A stretch of DNA of 64,000 bases from an uncultured Collinsella sp. (GTDB taxonomy: Bacteria > Actinomycetota > Coriobacteriia > Coriobacteriales > Coriobacteriaceae). Position numbers and translations under genes: made by a program. The DNA is taken from positions 21,018 through 85,017 of the forward strand of contig CAMQJB010000001.1 of NCBI GenBank assembly GCA_947002045.1, read 5' to 3'. The notes under the pieces were generated by a model that made no database searches, was not told the DNA's origin, and worked only from the letters and a program-made list of their open reading frames with translations. This document shows, piece after piece, positions 26,049 to 34,629 of the stretch (the first letter of the stretch is position 1; the number at the start of each line of letters is the position of its first letter).

Positions 26049-26774
26049 ATGGACGCCGCGACCCGCGACCGCAACATAGCAACTTGGTTGGGCGATGCGC
26101 CGCAGCCGGTACGTGACACTACGAATCAGCTGCTCGAGCGCATCGCCCTTTTGCGTGCCGAGCAGACCATCTACCCGGCACAAGACGACATCCTCAATGC
26201 CCTCGCCTACACGTCTGCCGACCAGGTCAAGGTTGTCATCTTGGGTCAAGACCCCTATCACGGACCCAACCAGGCCATGGGACTGTCGTTCTCGGTCCCC
26301 GCGACGCAAACCAAGTTGCCGCCGAGCCTGCGCAACATCTATAAGGAACTCAAAGCCGATCTGGGCTGCCCCATTCCCGCCACGGGAGACCTAACCCCAT
26401 GGGCACAGCAGGGCGTCCTGCTCCTCAACACCACGCTCACCGTGCGCGAGCATGCCGCGAACTCGCATGCCAAACTGGGCTGGAGCACGCTCACCGACTA
26501 CGTTATCGAACGCTGCTGCCAGCTGCCCCAGTCGGTCGTCTTTTTGGCATGGGGTCGCTTTGCCCAGCAGATGGTCGAAGGCAAGCTCGTCGCAACTGGT
26601 GCGGGCAAGGCAACCGATAAGTTCTGTCTGGCCTCCACGCACCCCTCGCCGCTTTCGGCCAACCGTGCCACGGCAGAACTCCCCGCTTTTATGGGGTCGC
26701 GCCCCTTCTCCGCTGCTAATCGGCTACTCGAACAGCACGGCTCGACCCCCGTCAACTGGACTTGCCTCGGCTAA
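26049..26774 (+). CDS. ung: Uracil-DNA glycosylase
   Basis: 241 aa family-1 UDG that removes uracil from DNA. The catalytic water-activating motif GQDPYHG (Asp68) and the HPSPLSANR DNA-binding loop (about 195) are intact, with the LLLNTTLTV motif between. Ribosome site AAAGGAGCCCC before ATG 26049. A strong terminator lies just after it. Confidence 0.97.
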   Translation: MDAATRDRNIATWLGDAPQPVRDTTNQLLERIALLRAEQTIYPAQDDILNALAYTSADQVKVVILGQDPYHGPNQAMGLSFSVPATQTKLPPSLRNIYKELKADLGCPIPATGDLTPWAQQGVLLLNTTLTVREHAANSHAKLGWSTLTDYVIERCCQLPQSVVFLAWGRFAQQMVEGKLVATGAGKATDKFCLASTHPSPLSANRATAELPAFMGSRPFSAANRLLEQHGSTPVNWTCLG

Positions 26775-26788
26775 AAATCGATACATCA

Positions 26789-26828
26789 AAAACGCGCCCG
26801 ACGGCGATCTTGCCATCGGGCGCGTTTT
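26789..26828. terminator. Bidirectional terminator between ung and the SDR gene
   Basis: AAAACGCGCCCGA / TCGGGCGCGTTTT stem between convergent genes, with A and T runs on the two arms. The SDR stop codon follows directly at 26829. Confidence 0.85.
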
Positions 26829-27509
26829 CTACTCGGGCCAGATAAACTGGGTGCGGCCGGCCTCGCCGCCATCGATCAGCAGGCTCTGCCCGGTCATAAA
26901 CCGATTGGTCACGCCCACAAAGTAGATCCACTCGGCAATCTCTTGGGCGGTGGCCCAGCGTTTAAGCGGCGTGAGCTCCATAATCTGGTTCCACAGGTGC
27001 TCGTCTTCCATCACGCAACGGTTGAGCGGTGTGATAACGCCGCCCGGGTCCACACTGTTGGCGATGGCCTGCGGTGCCAAGCGGTTTGCAAGGTTCTTGG
27101 TATAGGCGATAACGCCGCCCTTGCTGGCGGCATAGGCGGGAAACTCCGATCCCGTATGCCCGCTCGCCGACCCCACATTAACCACGGATTTGATAGCCGG
27201 CGCCGGCTTGGCGGCAAGCCCCTCCCCCGCAAAGGCGTAGCGCTCGGTCACGTTGATGGTGCCATACAGGTTGGCGGCGATGTCGTCGGCCGAATCCTGC
27301 GTACCGGCAACGTTCACGATCACCTGAGGCTCAAGGTCGCCTGGAAACGAGTTAGGCTCGCGGGCATCAACAATCAGATGGCGGTAGCGCTCGTGTTCGA
27401 TCGCCGCCGGCAGCAGATCAAAGCCCACGACCTCGTGGCCCTCGTCCAAAAAGCGCTGCACGCACGCGGCTCCGATACCGCCCGAAGCGCCCGTGATCAA
27501 AACCCGCAT
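26829..27509 (-). CDS. Short-chain dehydrogenase/reductase
   Basis: 226 aa classical SDR. The NAD(P)-binding TGASGGIGAAC is at the N-terminus and the catalytic YAASK near residue 127, with NVGSASG supplying the Ser. D33-like FDLLPA at the end of beta-2 suggests NAD preference. The substrate is unknown; the C-terminal GQSLLIDGGE is typical. Ribosome site AAGGAGCAAGT lies before ATG 27509. It is 9 nt downstream of the VUT transporter gene on the same strand. Confidence 0.92.
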   Translation of the reverse strand: MRVLITGASGGIGAACVQRFLDEGHEVVGFDLLPAAIEHERYRHLIVDAREPNSFPGDLEPQVIVNVAGTQDSADDIAANLYGTINVTERYAFAGEGLAAKPAPAIKSVVNVGSASGHTGSEFPAYAASKGGVIAYTKNLANRLAPQAIANSVDPGGVITPLNRCVMEDEHLWNQIMELTPLKRWATAQEIAEWIYFVGVTNRFMTGQSLLIDGGEAGRTQFIWPE

Positions 27510-27518
27510 ACTTGCTCC

Positions 27519-28241
27519 TTAGGCGGTTGCGTGGCGCTCGAGGTACTCGGAGCCCACATTCTCGCGCTCCCAGCCGCGCACGACCTTGTAGCCCACGGGG
27601 CTCAGGAAGACCTCGCACAGCAGCTCGGCAACAGCGCCGGTCAGCGAGCACATAAGGACCTGCACCCAGGTCCAACCAAAGAACGTGTGGCTCACCACAA
27701 TGGCAAAGACCAGGTTGTCGATAAACTGGCCAACACCCGTGGACACATAGGAGCGGAAGGCGAAGCTCGCAAAGTTATTCTTTTTGAGCATACGGCCGAG
27801 CGACTGGTTGAGCGTGGAATTAACCACGGCAGAAACGAGCATTGCCAGCGAAGAGCCCAGCACCACGTACCAGGTGCCGCCGATGGTGGCGTTAAGGGCG
27901 GTGTTGACCTCGATCATGCCGGTGTCGTAGTAGGCGCCCCACATACCGGGCGTGAGCGAGCATGCCCAAAAGCACAGGCTCACGGCCAGGTTGACCAGCA
28001 GCGCGAGGATAGAGATTTTGATGGATGCCTTGGCGCCAAAGCGCTTGCAGATCATGTCCTGGCACAAAAACGAAACCCAGCTCACCACAAAGCCGCAATC
28101 GAGTGCCAGATACGGCAGGCTGATAAGCTCTTTGTTGGCCAGCAGGTTCATCATGATGACGCTCACGAAAAACAGCGAAACCGTTGCCGCGGGAATGCTC
28201 CGCAGCAGGACCTTGTAGTCCTCCATGACCTTCTTGATCAT
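27519..28241 (-). CDS. VUT-family queuosine-precursor transporter (YhhQ-like)
   Basis: 240 aa membrane protein with six hydrophobic segments of the VUT/ECF (DUF165, YhhQ) family that takes up preQ0, preQ1 or queuine. Family features include MMNLLANKELI and the SYVSTGVGQFIDNLVF segment. ATG 28241 has AAAGGAG upstream; further in-frame codons upstream cross a hairpin. It sits 9 nt before the SDR gene. No queuosine synthesis genes are in the window. Confidence 0.9.
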   Translation of the reverse strand: MIKKVMEDYKVLLRSIPAATVSLFFVSVIMMNLLANKELISLPYLALDCGFVVSWVSFLCQDMICKRFGAKASIKISILALLVNLAVSLCFWACSLTPGMWGAYYDTGMIEVNTALNATIGGTWYVVLGSSLAMLVSAVVNSTLNQSLGRMLKKNNFASFAFRSYVSTGVGQFIDNLVFAIVVSHTFFGWTWVQVLMCSLTGAVAELLCEVFLSPVGYKVVRGWERENVGSEYLERHATA

Positions 28242-28268
28242 TATGTACTCCTTTGGTTTTAGGTTTAA

Positions 28269-28297
28269 CGAGCAGGATATCGGACCCGAACTGCTCG
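28269..28297 (-). promoter_or_regulatory. Leader hairpin upstream of the VUT gene
   Basis: CGAGCAG / CTGCTCG stem with a 15-nt loop 28 nt before the start, followed by an A-rich strand (TTAAACCTAAAACC on the coding strand). The position would fit a preQ1-type riboswitch, but no conserved preQ1-I loop is recognisable. Confidence 0.35.
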
Positions 28298-28397
28298 GAC
28301 GCCCTGGTCTTGAGACGACGGTGGGTATGATAGCCGCTCGCGCGGCATCAGGCAAGCAATCGGCGCGGCAGCCCCGCAGGGCCACCGCGCCGATGCG

Positions 28398-30011
28398 TTA
28401 AAACGCTACGTTGCCAAACTCCGACAGGATAAGGTCGGGGTTGTGGTCGGTTGCCCAATCCACGTTCCACGGGCTCGTGAACAGCAGCAGCTTACCGCCG
28501 CGCATGTCCTCGACACGCAGGGTGTCGCGCGTGAGCGAAAGGCCCGGGATATCAATAGTGTCGGGGTCGTTCTGGATCCAGCGGATATCGGTATAGGGCA
28601 ACGGCTGGCGACGAACCTCAACACGGTATTCGGCCTTGAGGCGGCGCTCGAGCACCTCAAACTGCAGCACGCCGACCACGCCCACGATGACGCTTTCCAT
28701 GCCGGCACCCAGTTCGCGGAAGATCTGGATAGCACCCTCTTGGGCAAGCTCCTCCATGCCCTTGACGAACTGCTTGCGCTTGAGCGTGTCGACCTGCGTA
28801 ATGCGAGCGAACATCTCGGGGGCAAACGTCGGGATCTGCGGATACTGCACGTGGCGCTTGCCAGAGCACACAGTGTCGCCGATGCTAAAGATACCCGGAT
28901 CGAACAGGCCCACGATATCGCCCGCGTACGCCTCGTCAACAATCGCACGGTCATCGGCCATCATCGAGGTGCCAGTAGCAAGCTTAAGCTTGCGGTTGCC
29001 CTGCACGTGGAAGGCGTCCATGCCGCGCTCGAACTTGCCCGAGCAAATGCGCACAAAGGCGATGCGGTCGCGGTGGTTCTTGTCCATGTTGGCCTGGATC
29101 TTAAACACAAAGCCGCTAAAGTCGTCGCGGCAGGGATCGACCGGCTCGCTGGTGAGCGTATCGGTATAGGCGCGCGGCGTCGGGGCCAGACGCAGGAACT
29201 CCTTGAGGAAGGGCTCCACGCCAAAGTTGGTGAGCGCCGAGCCAAAGAACGCCGGGCTCAGCTTGCCGCAAGCCACAGCATCCAAGTCGAGCTCGTCGCC
29301 AGCGCCATCGAGCAGCTCGATGTCGTCCATCAGGTTCTTATGGTTCTCCTCGCCGATGAGCTCATCCATGGCAGGGTCGCCCAGCTCAGCCTCGACCTCG
29401 GCGACCTTCTTGGTGGCGTTGGCGTGGCCGTCGCCCTCGAAGGCAATGACGCGACGGGTCTGACGATCGAACACGCCGCGGAAGTTGCGGCCGCTGCCGA
29501 TCGGCCAGTTCATGGGATACGTATTGATGCCCAGGACGTTCTCGATCTCTTCCATGAGCTCAAACGGATCGCGAGCCTCGTGGTCGAGCTTGTTCACAAA
29601 GGTGAAGATGGGAATGTGGCGCAGCGTACAGACCTTAAAGAGCTTTTTGGTCTGGGCCTCGACGCCCTTGGCGCCGTCGATGACCATAACAGCAGCGTCG
29701 GCGGCCATAAGGGTACGGTAGGTATCCTCCGAGAAGTCCTGGTGGCCGGGGGTATCGAGGATGTTGACGCAGGCGCCGTTGTAGGTGAACTGCAGCACCG
29801 AGGAAGTAACGGAAATACCGCGCTCCTTCTCGATGTCCATCCAGTCCGAGACGGCATGCTTGGCCGAGCTCTTGCCCTTGACCGAGCCGGCAGTCTGGAT
29901 GCTGCCGGTATAGAGCAGCAGCTTCTCGGTAAGTGTGGTCTTACCGGCGTCCGGGTGGCTGATGATCGCGAATGTGCGGCGCGACGAGATTTCATCCGAC
30001 AGGCTTGCCAT
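28398..30011 (-). CDS. prfC: Peptide chain release factor 3
   Basis: 537 aa translational GTPase that removes RF1/RF2 from ribosomes after termination. The G motifs are HPDAGKTT (G1), ERGISVTSS (G2), DTPGHQDF (G3) and VNKLDHE (G4), and the C-terminal domain III (VLQFEVLERRLKAEY) is typical of RF3. ATG 30011 has AAAGGAT upstream; an alternative start at 30038 lacks a ribosome site. It is divergent from the gntR operon across the palindrome array. Confidence 0.96.
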   Translation of the reverse strand: MASLSDEISSRRTFAIISHPDAGKTTLTEKLLLYTGSIQTAGSVKGKSSAKHAVSDWMDIEKERGISVTSSVLQFTYNGACVNILDTPGHQDFSEDTYRTLMAADAAVMVIDGAKGVEAQTKKLFKVCTLRHIPIFTFVNKLDHEARDPFELMEEIENVLGINTYPMNWPIGSGRNFRGVFDRQTRRVIAFEGDGHANATKKVAEVEAELGDPAMDELIGEENHKNLMDDIELLDGAGDELDLDAVACGKLSPAFFGSALTNFGVEPFLKEFLRLAPTPRAYTDTLTSEPVDPCRDDFSGFVFKIQANMDKNHRDRIAFVRICSGKFERGMDAFHVQGNRKLKLATGTSMMADDRAIVDEAYAGDIVGLFDPGIFSIGDTVCSGKRHVQYPQIPTFAPEMFARITQVDTLKRKQFVKGMEELAQEGAIQIFRELGAGMESVIVGVVGVLQFEVLERRLKAEYRVEVRRQPLPYTDIRWIQNDPDTIDIPGLSLTRDTLRVEDMRGGKLLLFTSPWNVDWATDHNPDLILSEFGNVAF

Positions 30012-30152
30012 GCGGATCCTTTCTTGCATTGAGTGCATTACGTCGTTGTAACCGCACTATTGTAGCCGCGAAATCCCGCTCTAGGGCGCCTATCAGGACA
30101 AATTCATCAGTTGGGGCCTAGGGTAGCAGTCGATGGCGGCACTCCGCAGCAG

Positions 30153-30453
30153 TTTGTCTCGATCTGTAACATCTAGACGGTTTTTGAACCTCTACCTGTT
30201 ACAGATTTAGACAAACAGGTGGGCGTCCCAGAAAGATCTCAATCTGTAACATCTGGCCACTCAAAACGGGTCCATCTGTTACAGATTGAGATATAAGGAT
30301 AGACGGGTGGCCAATGTCTCGATCTGTAACATCTAGCAGCCAAAATCTTCTCCAGTTGTTACAGATTGAGACAACCAGGTGGGGCCCGCCAGCAAAATCT
30401 CAATCTGTAACAGGTAGCCGTCCAAATCGATTCCAGATGTTACAGATTGAGAT
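30153..30453. repeat. Array of four palindromes with an 80-bp period
   Basis: Four units, each with arms built on TCTCRATCTGTAACA and its complement TGTTACAGATTGAGA around a 25-30 nt loop. Left arms begin (ATCTGTAAC) at 30162, 30242, 30322 and 30403, so the period is 80, 80 and about 81 bp; right arms keep the same phase. Loops are diverged but share CTAG..nCAAAA..TCCA-type words; spacers between units share CAGGTGGG and CCAG.AAA. It fills the gap between the divergent prfC and gntR genes. The flanking bases 30012-30152 hold nothing recognised. Confidence 0.9.
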
Positions 30454-30485
30454 GAATGAACGAGCGGGCAATCCGTATTTACCTC

Positions 30486-30515
30486 TTGCATAACTGTGTA
30501 TTGTGTATATATACT
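30486..30515 (+). promoter_or_regulatory. gntR operon promoter
   Basis: TTGCAT (30486-30491) and TATACT (30510-30515) are 18 nt apart, and the -10 overlaps the palindromic operator. A GTG start follows about 50 nt downstream. Confidence 0.6.
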
Positions 30516-30536
30516 GTGCTTACCGGTTATATACAC
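30503..30536. promoter_or_regulatory. Probable GntR operator
   Basis: Inverted repeat GTGTATATA (30503-30511) / TATATACAC (30528-30536) covers the -10 and the likely start point just before a YtrA-type GntR gene. The position and symmetry are as expected for autoregulation. Confidence 0.65.
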
Positions 30537-30563
30537 GTGTAGCCCAACAGCTAAGGAGCCGCT

Positions 30564-30944
30564 GTGGACATCATCCTATCCAATTCGAGCGACAAGCCCA
30601 TCTACGAGCAGATAACCTCACAAGTCAAAGCTCAGATCTTATCGGGCACGCTCGCTGCGGGCGCCAAACTCCCCAGCATCCGTGCACTCGCGAGCGATCT
30701 TGGCGTGAGCGTCATCACCACCAAGCGCGCCTACGCCGACCTGGAGCAGCTCGGGTTTATCTGCACCGTGCAGGGCAAGGGCTGTTTTGTCGCCGAGGGC
30801 AACCAGGAGCTTTTGCGCGAAAACCAGCTCTGTCATATCGAAGAGTTGCTTGCGAAAGCGGCAAGCCAAGCCGAAGCCTTGGGCGTCACGCGCGACAAAC
30901 TGCACGAGATGCTCGACCTGGTAGCCCCCGAAACCATGCAGTAG
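30564..30944 (+). CDS. GntR-family regulator (YtrA subfamily)
   Basis: 126 aa. The winged HTH (KPIYEQITSQVKAQILSGTL ... ASDLGVSVITTKRAYADLEQLGFI) occupies residues 10-75. The C-terminal tail is short, as in the YtrA subfamily that represses adjacent ABC transporter genes. GTG 30564 has CTAAGGAGCCGCT upstream. It heads an operon with an ABC ATPase and permease, and a palindrome overlaps its promoter. Confidence 0.93.
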   Translation: MDIILSNSSDKPIYEQITSQVKAQILSGTLAAGAKLPSIRALASDLGVSVITTKRAYADLEQLGFICTVQGKGCFVAEGNQELLRENQLCHIEELLAKAASQAEALGVTRDKLHEMLDLVAPETMQ

Positions 30945-30967
30945 CCATCTGCAAGAAAGGCTATACC

Positions 30968-31849
30968 ATGCAAAACTTGCTTGAACTCAAAGGCATCTCA
31001 CGCACTGTAAGCGACCGCTTTTCACTGCGCGACGTCACGCTTGCCGTGGAGCCTGGCCAGATCGTCGGCTTTGTTGGTGCCAACGGTGCTGGCAAAACAA
31101 CGGCGATTCGAGCTGCTCTCGGGCTTATAAAGCTCGATGCCGGCGAAGTGCACCTGTTTGGGCAGCGCTGTGGCGCCGACGCGCCCGATGAGTCGCAACG
31201 CCATCTACGCTCCCGCGTCGGTCTTGTCCTGGACACGTGCCCCTTCCCCTCCACGCTCAAGGTGGGCCAGATCGAGGCGCTCGTAGGCCCGGCGTACCCC
31301 ACGTGGGACCGCGAAACGTTCGCCGGATTCATCAACCGATTTGGCCTCGATCCCAAGACAAAGGTCAAGGACCTCTCCCGCGGCATGGGTATGAAGCTGC
31401 AGCTCGCCTGCGCGCTCAGCCACAATGCCAAGCTGCTCGTTTTGGACGAAGCCACCGCGGGCCTCGATCCCATGGCACGCGAGGAACTGCTCGATGAGCT
31501 GCTCGCCTTTGTCGCCGACGGCCAGCGCAGCGTGCTGCTCTCGAGCCACATTACGTCTGATCTCGATCGTGCTGCCGACCGCGTCATCTGCATCGATAAC
31601 GGCTCGATTGTGTTTGACCTGCCACGCGAGGACATTACCGACCGCGCCGGCATCGCCCACTGCACTCGGGCACAGGCCGCCGAACTTATGGCGTGTGTCG
31701 ACGGTGCCCGTGTCGCCCACCACGCCTACAGCGTGGACGTGCTCGTGCCCAACCGTCGCGAAGCGCTCGAGGCCTTCCCCGAGATTCCCTGCGATCGGGT
31801 AACCATTGACGACTATCTACGCCTCACGCTGAAAGGGGCTTCGAAATGA
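30968..31849 (+). CDS. ABC transporter ATP-binding protein
   Basis: 293 aa. Walker A GANGAGKTTAIRAAL, the signature LSRGMGMKLQLACAL and Walker B LLVLDEATAGLDP, then SSHITSDLDR. This is the type paired with ABC-2 permeases under YtrA-like regulators. ATG 30968 has AGAAAGG upstream. Its stop overlaps the permease start (ATGA at 31846). Confidence 0.94.
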   Translation: MQNLLELKGISRTVSDRFSLRDVTLAVEPGQIVGFVGANGAGKTTAIRAALGLIKLDAGEVHLFGQRCGADAPDESQRHLRSRVGLVLDTCPFPSTLKVGQIEALVGPAYPTWDRETFAGFINRFGLDPKTKVKDLSRGMGMKLQLACALSHNAKLLVLDEATAGLDPMAREELLDELLAFVADGQRSVLLSSHITSDLDRAADRVICIDNGSIVFDLPREDITDRAGIAHCTRAQAAELMACVDGARVAHHAYSVDVLVPNRREALEAFPEIPCDRVTIDDYLRLTLKGASK

Positions 31850-32544
31850 AACGCGCCTTTATGTCCGAGCTCGCCATCGTTCGCACGCTCGCCCCGAGCA
31901 TCGCGGGCGTCGGCCTGTTCATATTCGTCGTATTGACCCTTGCCAACGCGACAGACGGCGATTCCGGCATGAGCGCCGGCGCCTGTGCCGTCAGTGCCAT
32001 GTCGCCCATCATAATCATGAACTCGCTAGCTGGCTACGATAACCAAAACGGCTGGGAGCGTTATCGAGCAACGTTGCCCTTCTCGCGCAAAGACATTATT
32101 TGCGCACGCTACCTGTGCATCGTTGTCTTCTCGGTCGTCATGGCATGCGCGGCTACGTTTCTGAACATCCTCGCCCTTCCGCTCTTCGACCCCATGGGCA
32201 TCCCTTCGATATGCCAGACGATCTTTGAAATCGCAACCGCCTCGGCGGCATCGATGCTCATCTCCCTCATGATGGTATTCTTGACACAGCCGCTGTTCTA
32301 CCGATTTGGACACATGGAGGCGCTGCGCCTATCCCTTGGCCTGTTTGCTCTGTTTGGCTGCGGCACCATGGCAATGCTGAGTTCCTCCAACCCCATCAGC
32401 AACTGGCTCATGTCGATTGCCGGGGCGAATCCCGATCCTGCCGTTCTTAGCTGTCTGCGTGCAGGCATCGCCGTACTTGCCCTCGCGCTATGTGCAATCA
32501 GCTGCACCGTCAGCACCAAGGTTTATCGAGTACGCGACCTGTAG
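31846..32544 (+). CDS. ABC-2-type permease
   Basis: 232 aa with six hydrophobic segments. It contains SPIIIMNSLAGYDNQNGWERYRATLPFSRKDII, characteristic of the ABC-2 permeases next to YtrA-type GntR regulators (lantibiotic or cell-envelope stress systems). It overlaps the ATPase gene by 4 nt. The substrate is unknown. Confidence 0.9.
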   Translation: MKRAFMSELAIVRTLAPSIAGVGLFIFVVLTLANATDGDSGMSAGACAVSAMSPIIIMNSLAGYDNQNGWERYRATLPFSRKDIICARYLCIVVFSVVMACAATFLNILALPLFDPMGIPSICQTIFEIATASAASMLISLMMVFLTQPLFYRFGHMEALRLSLGLFALFGCGTMAMLSSSNPISNWLMSIAGANPDPAVLSCLRAGIAVLALALCAISCTVSTKVYRVRDL

Positions 32545-32593
32545 TCACGCGAGTCTCAATCCGCGAAGGACGCAATCGCCCATCCGTAAATCC

Positions 32594-32613
32594 GTGACAA
32601 AGGGCATGTCCCC
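32594..32613. repeat. Partial dispersed palindrome (half element)
   Basis: GTGACAAAGGGCATGTCCCC keeps the left arm and core of the GTGACAAA type, but the right arm is replaced by GGCGCGCGC. It looks like a decayed copy, 17 nt before the ClC stop. Confidence 0.55.
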
Positions 32614-32629
32614 GGCGCGCGCTACCGTG

Positions 32630-33934
32630 CTACTTGCGCAGCGGCTTGGGCAGTGGAATGCCGGCGGCGATAACGGCGGCGATGATCATGCAGACGATAC
32701 CCTTGAGTGGGAAGCACATGAGCAGCAGGCCCACGACCATGACCGGCTGGCGCATGACGGCGCCCATCGTCGATGCCGTGCAGACGGCAACGCAAAAGAC
32801 CGGATCGGCGCCGGTGAGGATAGCAAGGCCATAGCCCAGGCTTACGCCCGAGAAGATAACCGGGAAGAAGTGGCCGCCGCGCCAACCAAGGTTGATGAGG
32901 GCGGGCGTCAGCATGGCCTTAACGAGACCGGTCGCGATAAGCACGCCGGCGGGAATGGTCAGATAGGTTTCCATGAGCACGTCGGCCTGCGTCTCGCCGG
33001 CAAACATGGTGTAGGGCAGGACCGTGCCGCAGATGGCGAGCGCCAGACCGGCCAGCATGGCTTTGACGACAGGACGCGCCCCTATTGCATGAGCAAGCGC
33101 TTCGCTCGCGTGCTCAGAGACAAAGTACAGCCAGCCGCAGATTGTTCCGATCAGCGACAGAGGGATGAGCCAGGTAAGCTCCAGGTTGCCCACCACGGCA
33201 GCCTCGAACCTCGGCATACCCATGCCGCCGCCCATGAGCTGGCCGAGCAGCAGGTAGGTGCCCAGGCCGCCAGCAATCGCGATGCCGTAAACCACGGTCT
33301 TTTGCGCCTTAGGCAGCCTGATGGTGATCTCACCGGATTCGGAATCCTCGCCATCGCCGACACCCTGGCCGTCAGCACTTCCGGCAAGCGGCGCCACAAA
33401 GCCAAACACGGGCGCGGTAAAGAGCGCCGTCAGGGCAGCCTGGGTGCCCAGCAGCGTGAGCTCCCTAAACTCGGCGCCAAAGCGACGCATACGATCGCCG
33501 ACCCAGCTGCACAGACCTGCGATAACGCCGGTCAGACCGGCCTCCGGTCCAATACTTCCACCAAACAGCAGCGGCAGCAATGCCGCGAGCGAAAGCTTGC
33601 CCAGGTTGTCGTACGGGTAGCGCCCGTCTTGCTTAACCTTTGCCATCACCTGGTTGAGGTCATCGGTCTTGATGCCCGTCATCTTTTCGTACAAGCCAAT
33701 CACCAAGCCGCCCAACAGGCAAACGAAAAACGGGTACGGCAAAAAGCCAAACGGGCCGCTGGCGAGTTCGGGCGAAGAGACACCCAGCTTATGCGGGACC
33801 TCGGTCCACAAATAATCAATGCCGTGCTCCATCGCAAAGAAGAATAGCCAGACTGCGGCACCCGCGAGTGCACCGGTCACGGCAACGCTGACCAAAAACA
33901 GCGCTCGGTTCGTGGGTTTGGCAAGGTTATCCAT
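32630..33934 (-). CDS. ClC-type chloride channel/transporter
   Basis: 434 aa with about 10 hydrophobic helices of the ClC family. GGSIGPEAGLTGVI stands where transporters carry the GREGP motif, so the position of the gating glutamate reads Ile here and the Glu is 3 residues later; SLGYGLAIL and related helix-N words are present. It could be a channel or an atypical exchanger. Ribosome site GGGAGGACCCG lies before ATG 33934. It is a single gene, with no operon partner. Confidence 0.88.
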   Translation of the reverse strand: MDNLAKPTNRALFLVSVAVTGALAGAAVWLFFFAMEHGIDYLWTEVPHKLGVSSPELASGPFGFLPYPFFVCLLGGLVIGLYEKMTGIKTDDLNQVMAKVKQDGRYPYDNLGKLSLAALLPLLFGGSIGPEAGLTGVIAGLCSWVGDRMRRFGAEFRELTLLGTQAALTALFTAPVFGFVAPLAGSADGQGVGDGEDSESGEITIRLPKAQKTVVYGIAIAGGLGTYLLLGQLMGGGMGMPRFEAAVVGNLELTWLIPLSLIGTICGWLYFVSEHASEALAHAIGARPVVKAMLAGLALAICGTVLPYTMFAGETQADVLMETYLTIPAGVLIATGLVKAMLTPALINLGWRGGHFFPVIFSGVSLGYGLAILTGADPVFCVAVCTASTMGAVMRQPVMVVGLLLMCFPLKGIVCMIIAAVIAAGIPLPKPLRK

Positions 33935-34059
33935 CGGGTCCTCCCGCGGTCAAAGTCGACATAGATACGTTTTATTGTAGAGCGAGCGTTGTCCGAACGA
34001 GCCAACCATCTGCGCCGCAAACGGCACCATTGGGAGTCATAGTGGGGCAGGCTCAAGAC

Positions 34060-34593
34060 TTATCCGTTGATAATCGAGGCAATCTCGCGCAAATCGTCGG
34101 CAAAGTAGATGCCGAGTTGGCGCCTCGAGCTCGAAAGCCCCTTATCAATCATGTGCCCGAGCAGGGCTTTGAGGTCGTTGTAGTACCCATCCAGGTTGTA
34201 CAGAATGCACGGCGCGCTCAGATGCCCCAACGACACGGCGGACATGACCTCGGCAATCTCCTCGAGCGTGCCCGTGCCGCCCGGAAATGCGATGAACGCA
34301 TCGCCGAGCTCAATCATCTTGGCCTTGCGCTCCGCCATATCGCTCGTCACGATAAGGTCGTTGATACCGTCATGTTGAAACTCGGCCTCGATAAAAAAGC
34401 TCGGCTCAACACCCGTCACGTGTCCACCCGCCTCGAGTACGCTATCGGCGAGCGCACCCATCAGCCCCGATTTGGACCCGCCGTATACCAGCGCGTGCCC
34501 GTTGGCGCCAATCCAGTTGCCCAGCTCCTGCACCGCGGGCAGAAACGCCGGATCATTGCCGGCACTGGCACCCAGATACACGGTGATATTCAT
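34060..34593 (-). CDS. LOG/TIGR00730-family Rossmann-fold protein
   Basis: 177 aa. It has the family signature PGGTGTLEE and SGLMGALADS. LOG proteins are cytokinin-riboside 5'-monophosphate phosphoribohydrolases, and many bacterial homologues were annotated as lysine decarboxylase. The physiological substrate here is unknown. ATG 34593 has AAGGGGGACC upstream. The ion-channel gene lies 36 nt upstream on the same strand. Confidence 0.92.
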   Translation of the reverse strand: MNITVYLGASAGNDPAFLPAVQELGNWIGANGHALVYGGSKSGLMGALADSVLEAGGHVTGVEPSFFIEAEFQHDGINDLIVTSDMAERKAKMIELGDAFIAFPGGTGTLEEIAEVMSAVSLGHLSAPCILYNLDGYYNDLKALLGHMIDKGLSSSRRQLGIYFADDLREIASIING

Positions 34594-34629
34594 ATTTGGT
34601 CCCCCTTGTTGTGGCGCACGACGTTCGTC

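Noticed and set aside
28443..30032. 529-codon frame opposite prfC
   Set aside because: A codon-bias shadow of the RF3 gene; RF3 motifs are complete on the other strand.
30153..30453. CRISPR array
   Set aside because: Repeats alternate in orientation and come as palindromic pairs; intervals are 36 and 44 bp and the loops are similar to each other. No cas genes are near.
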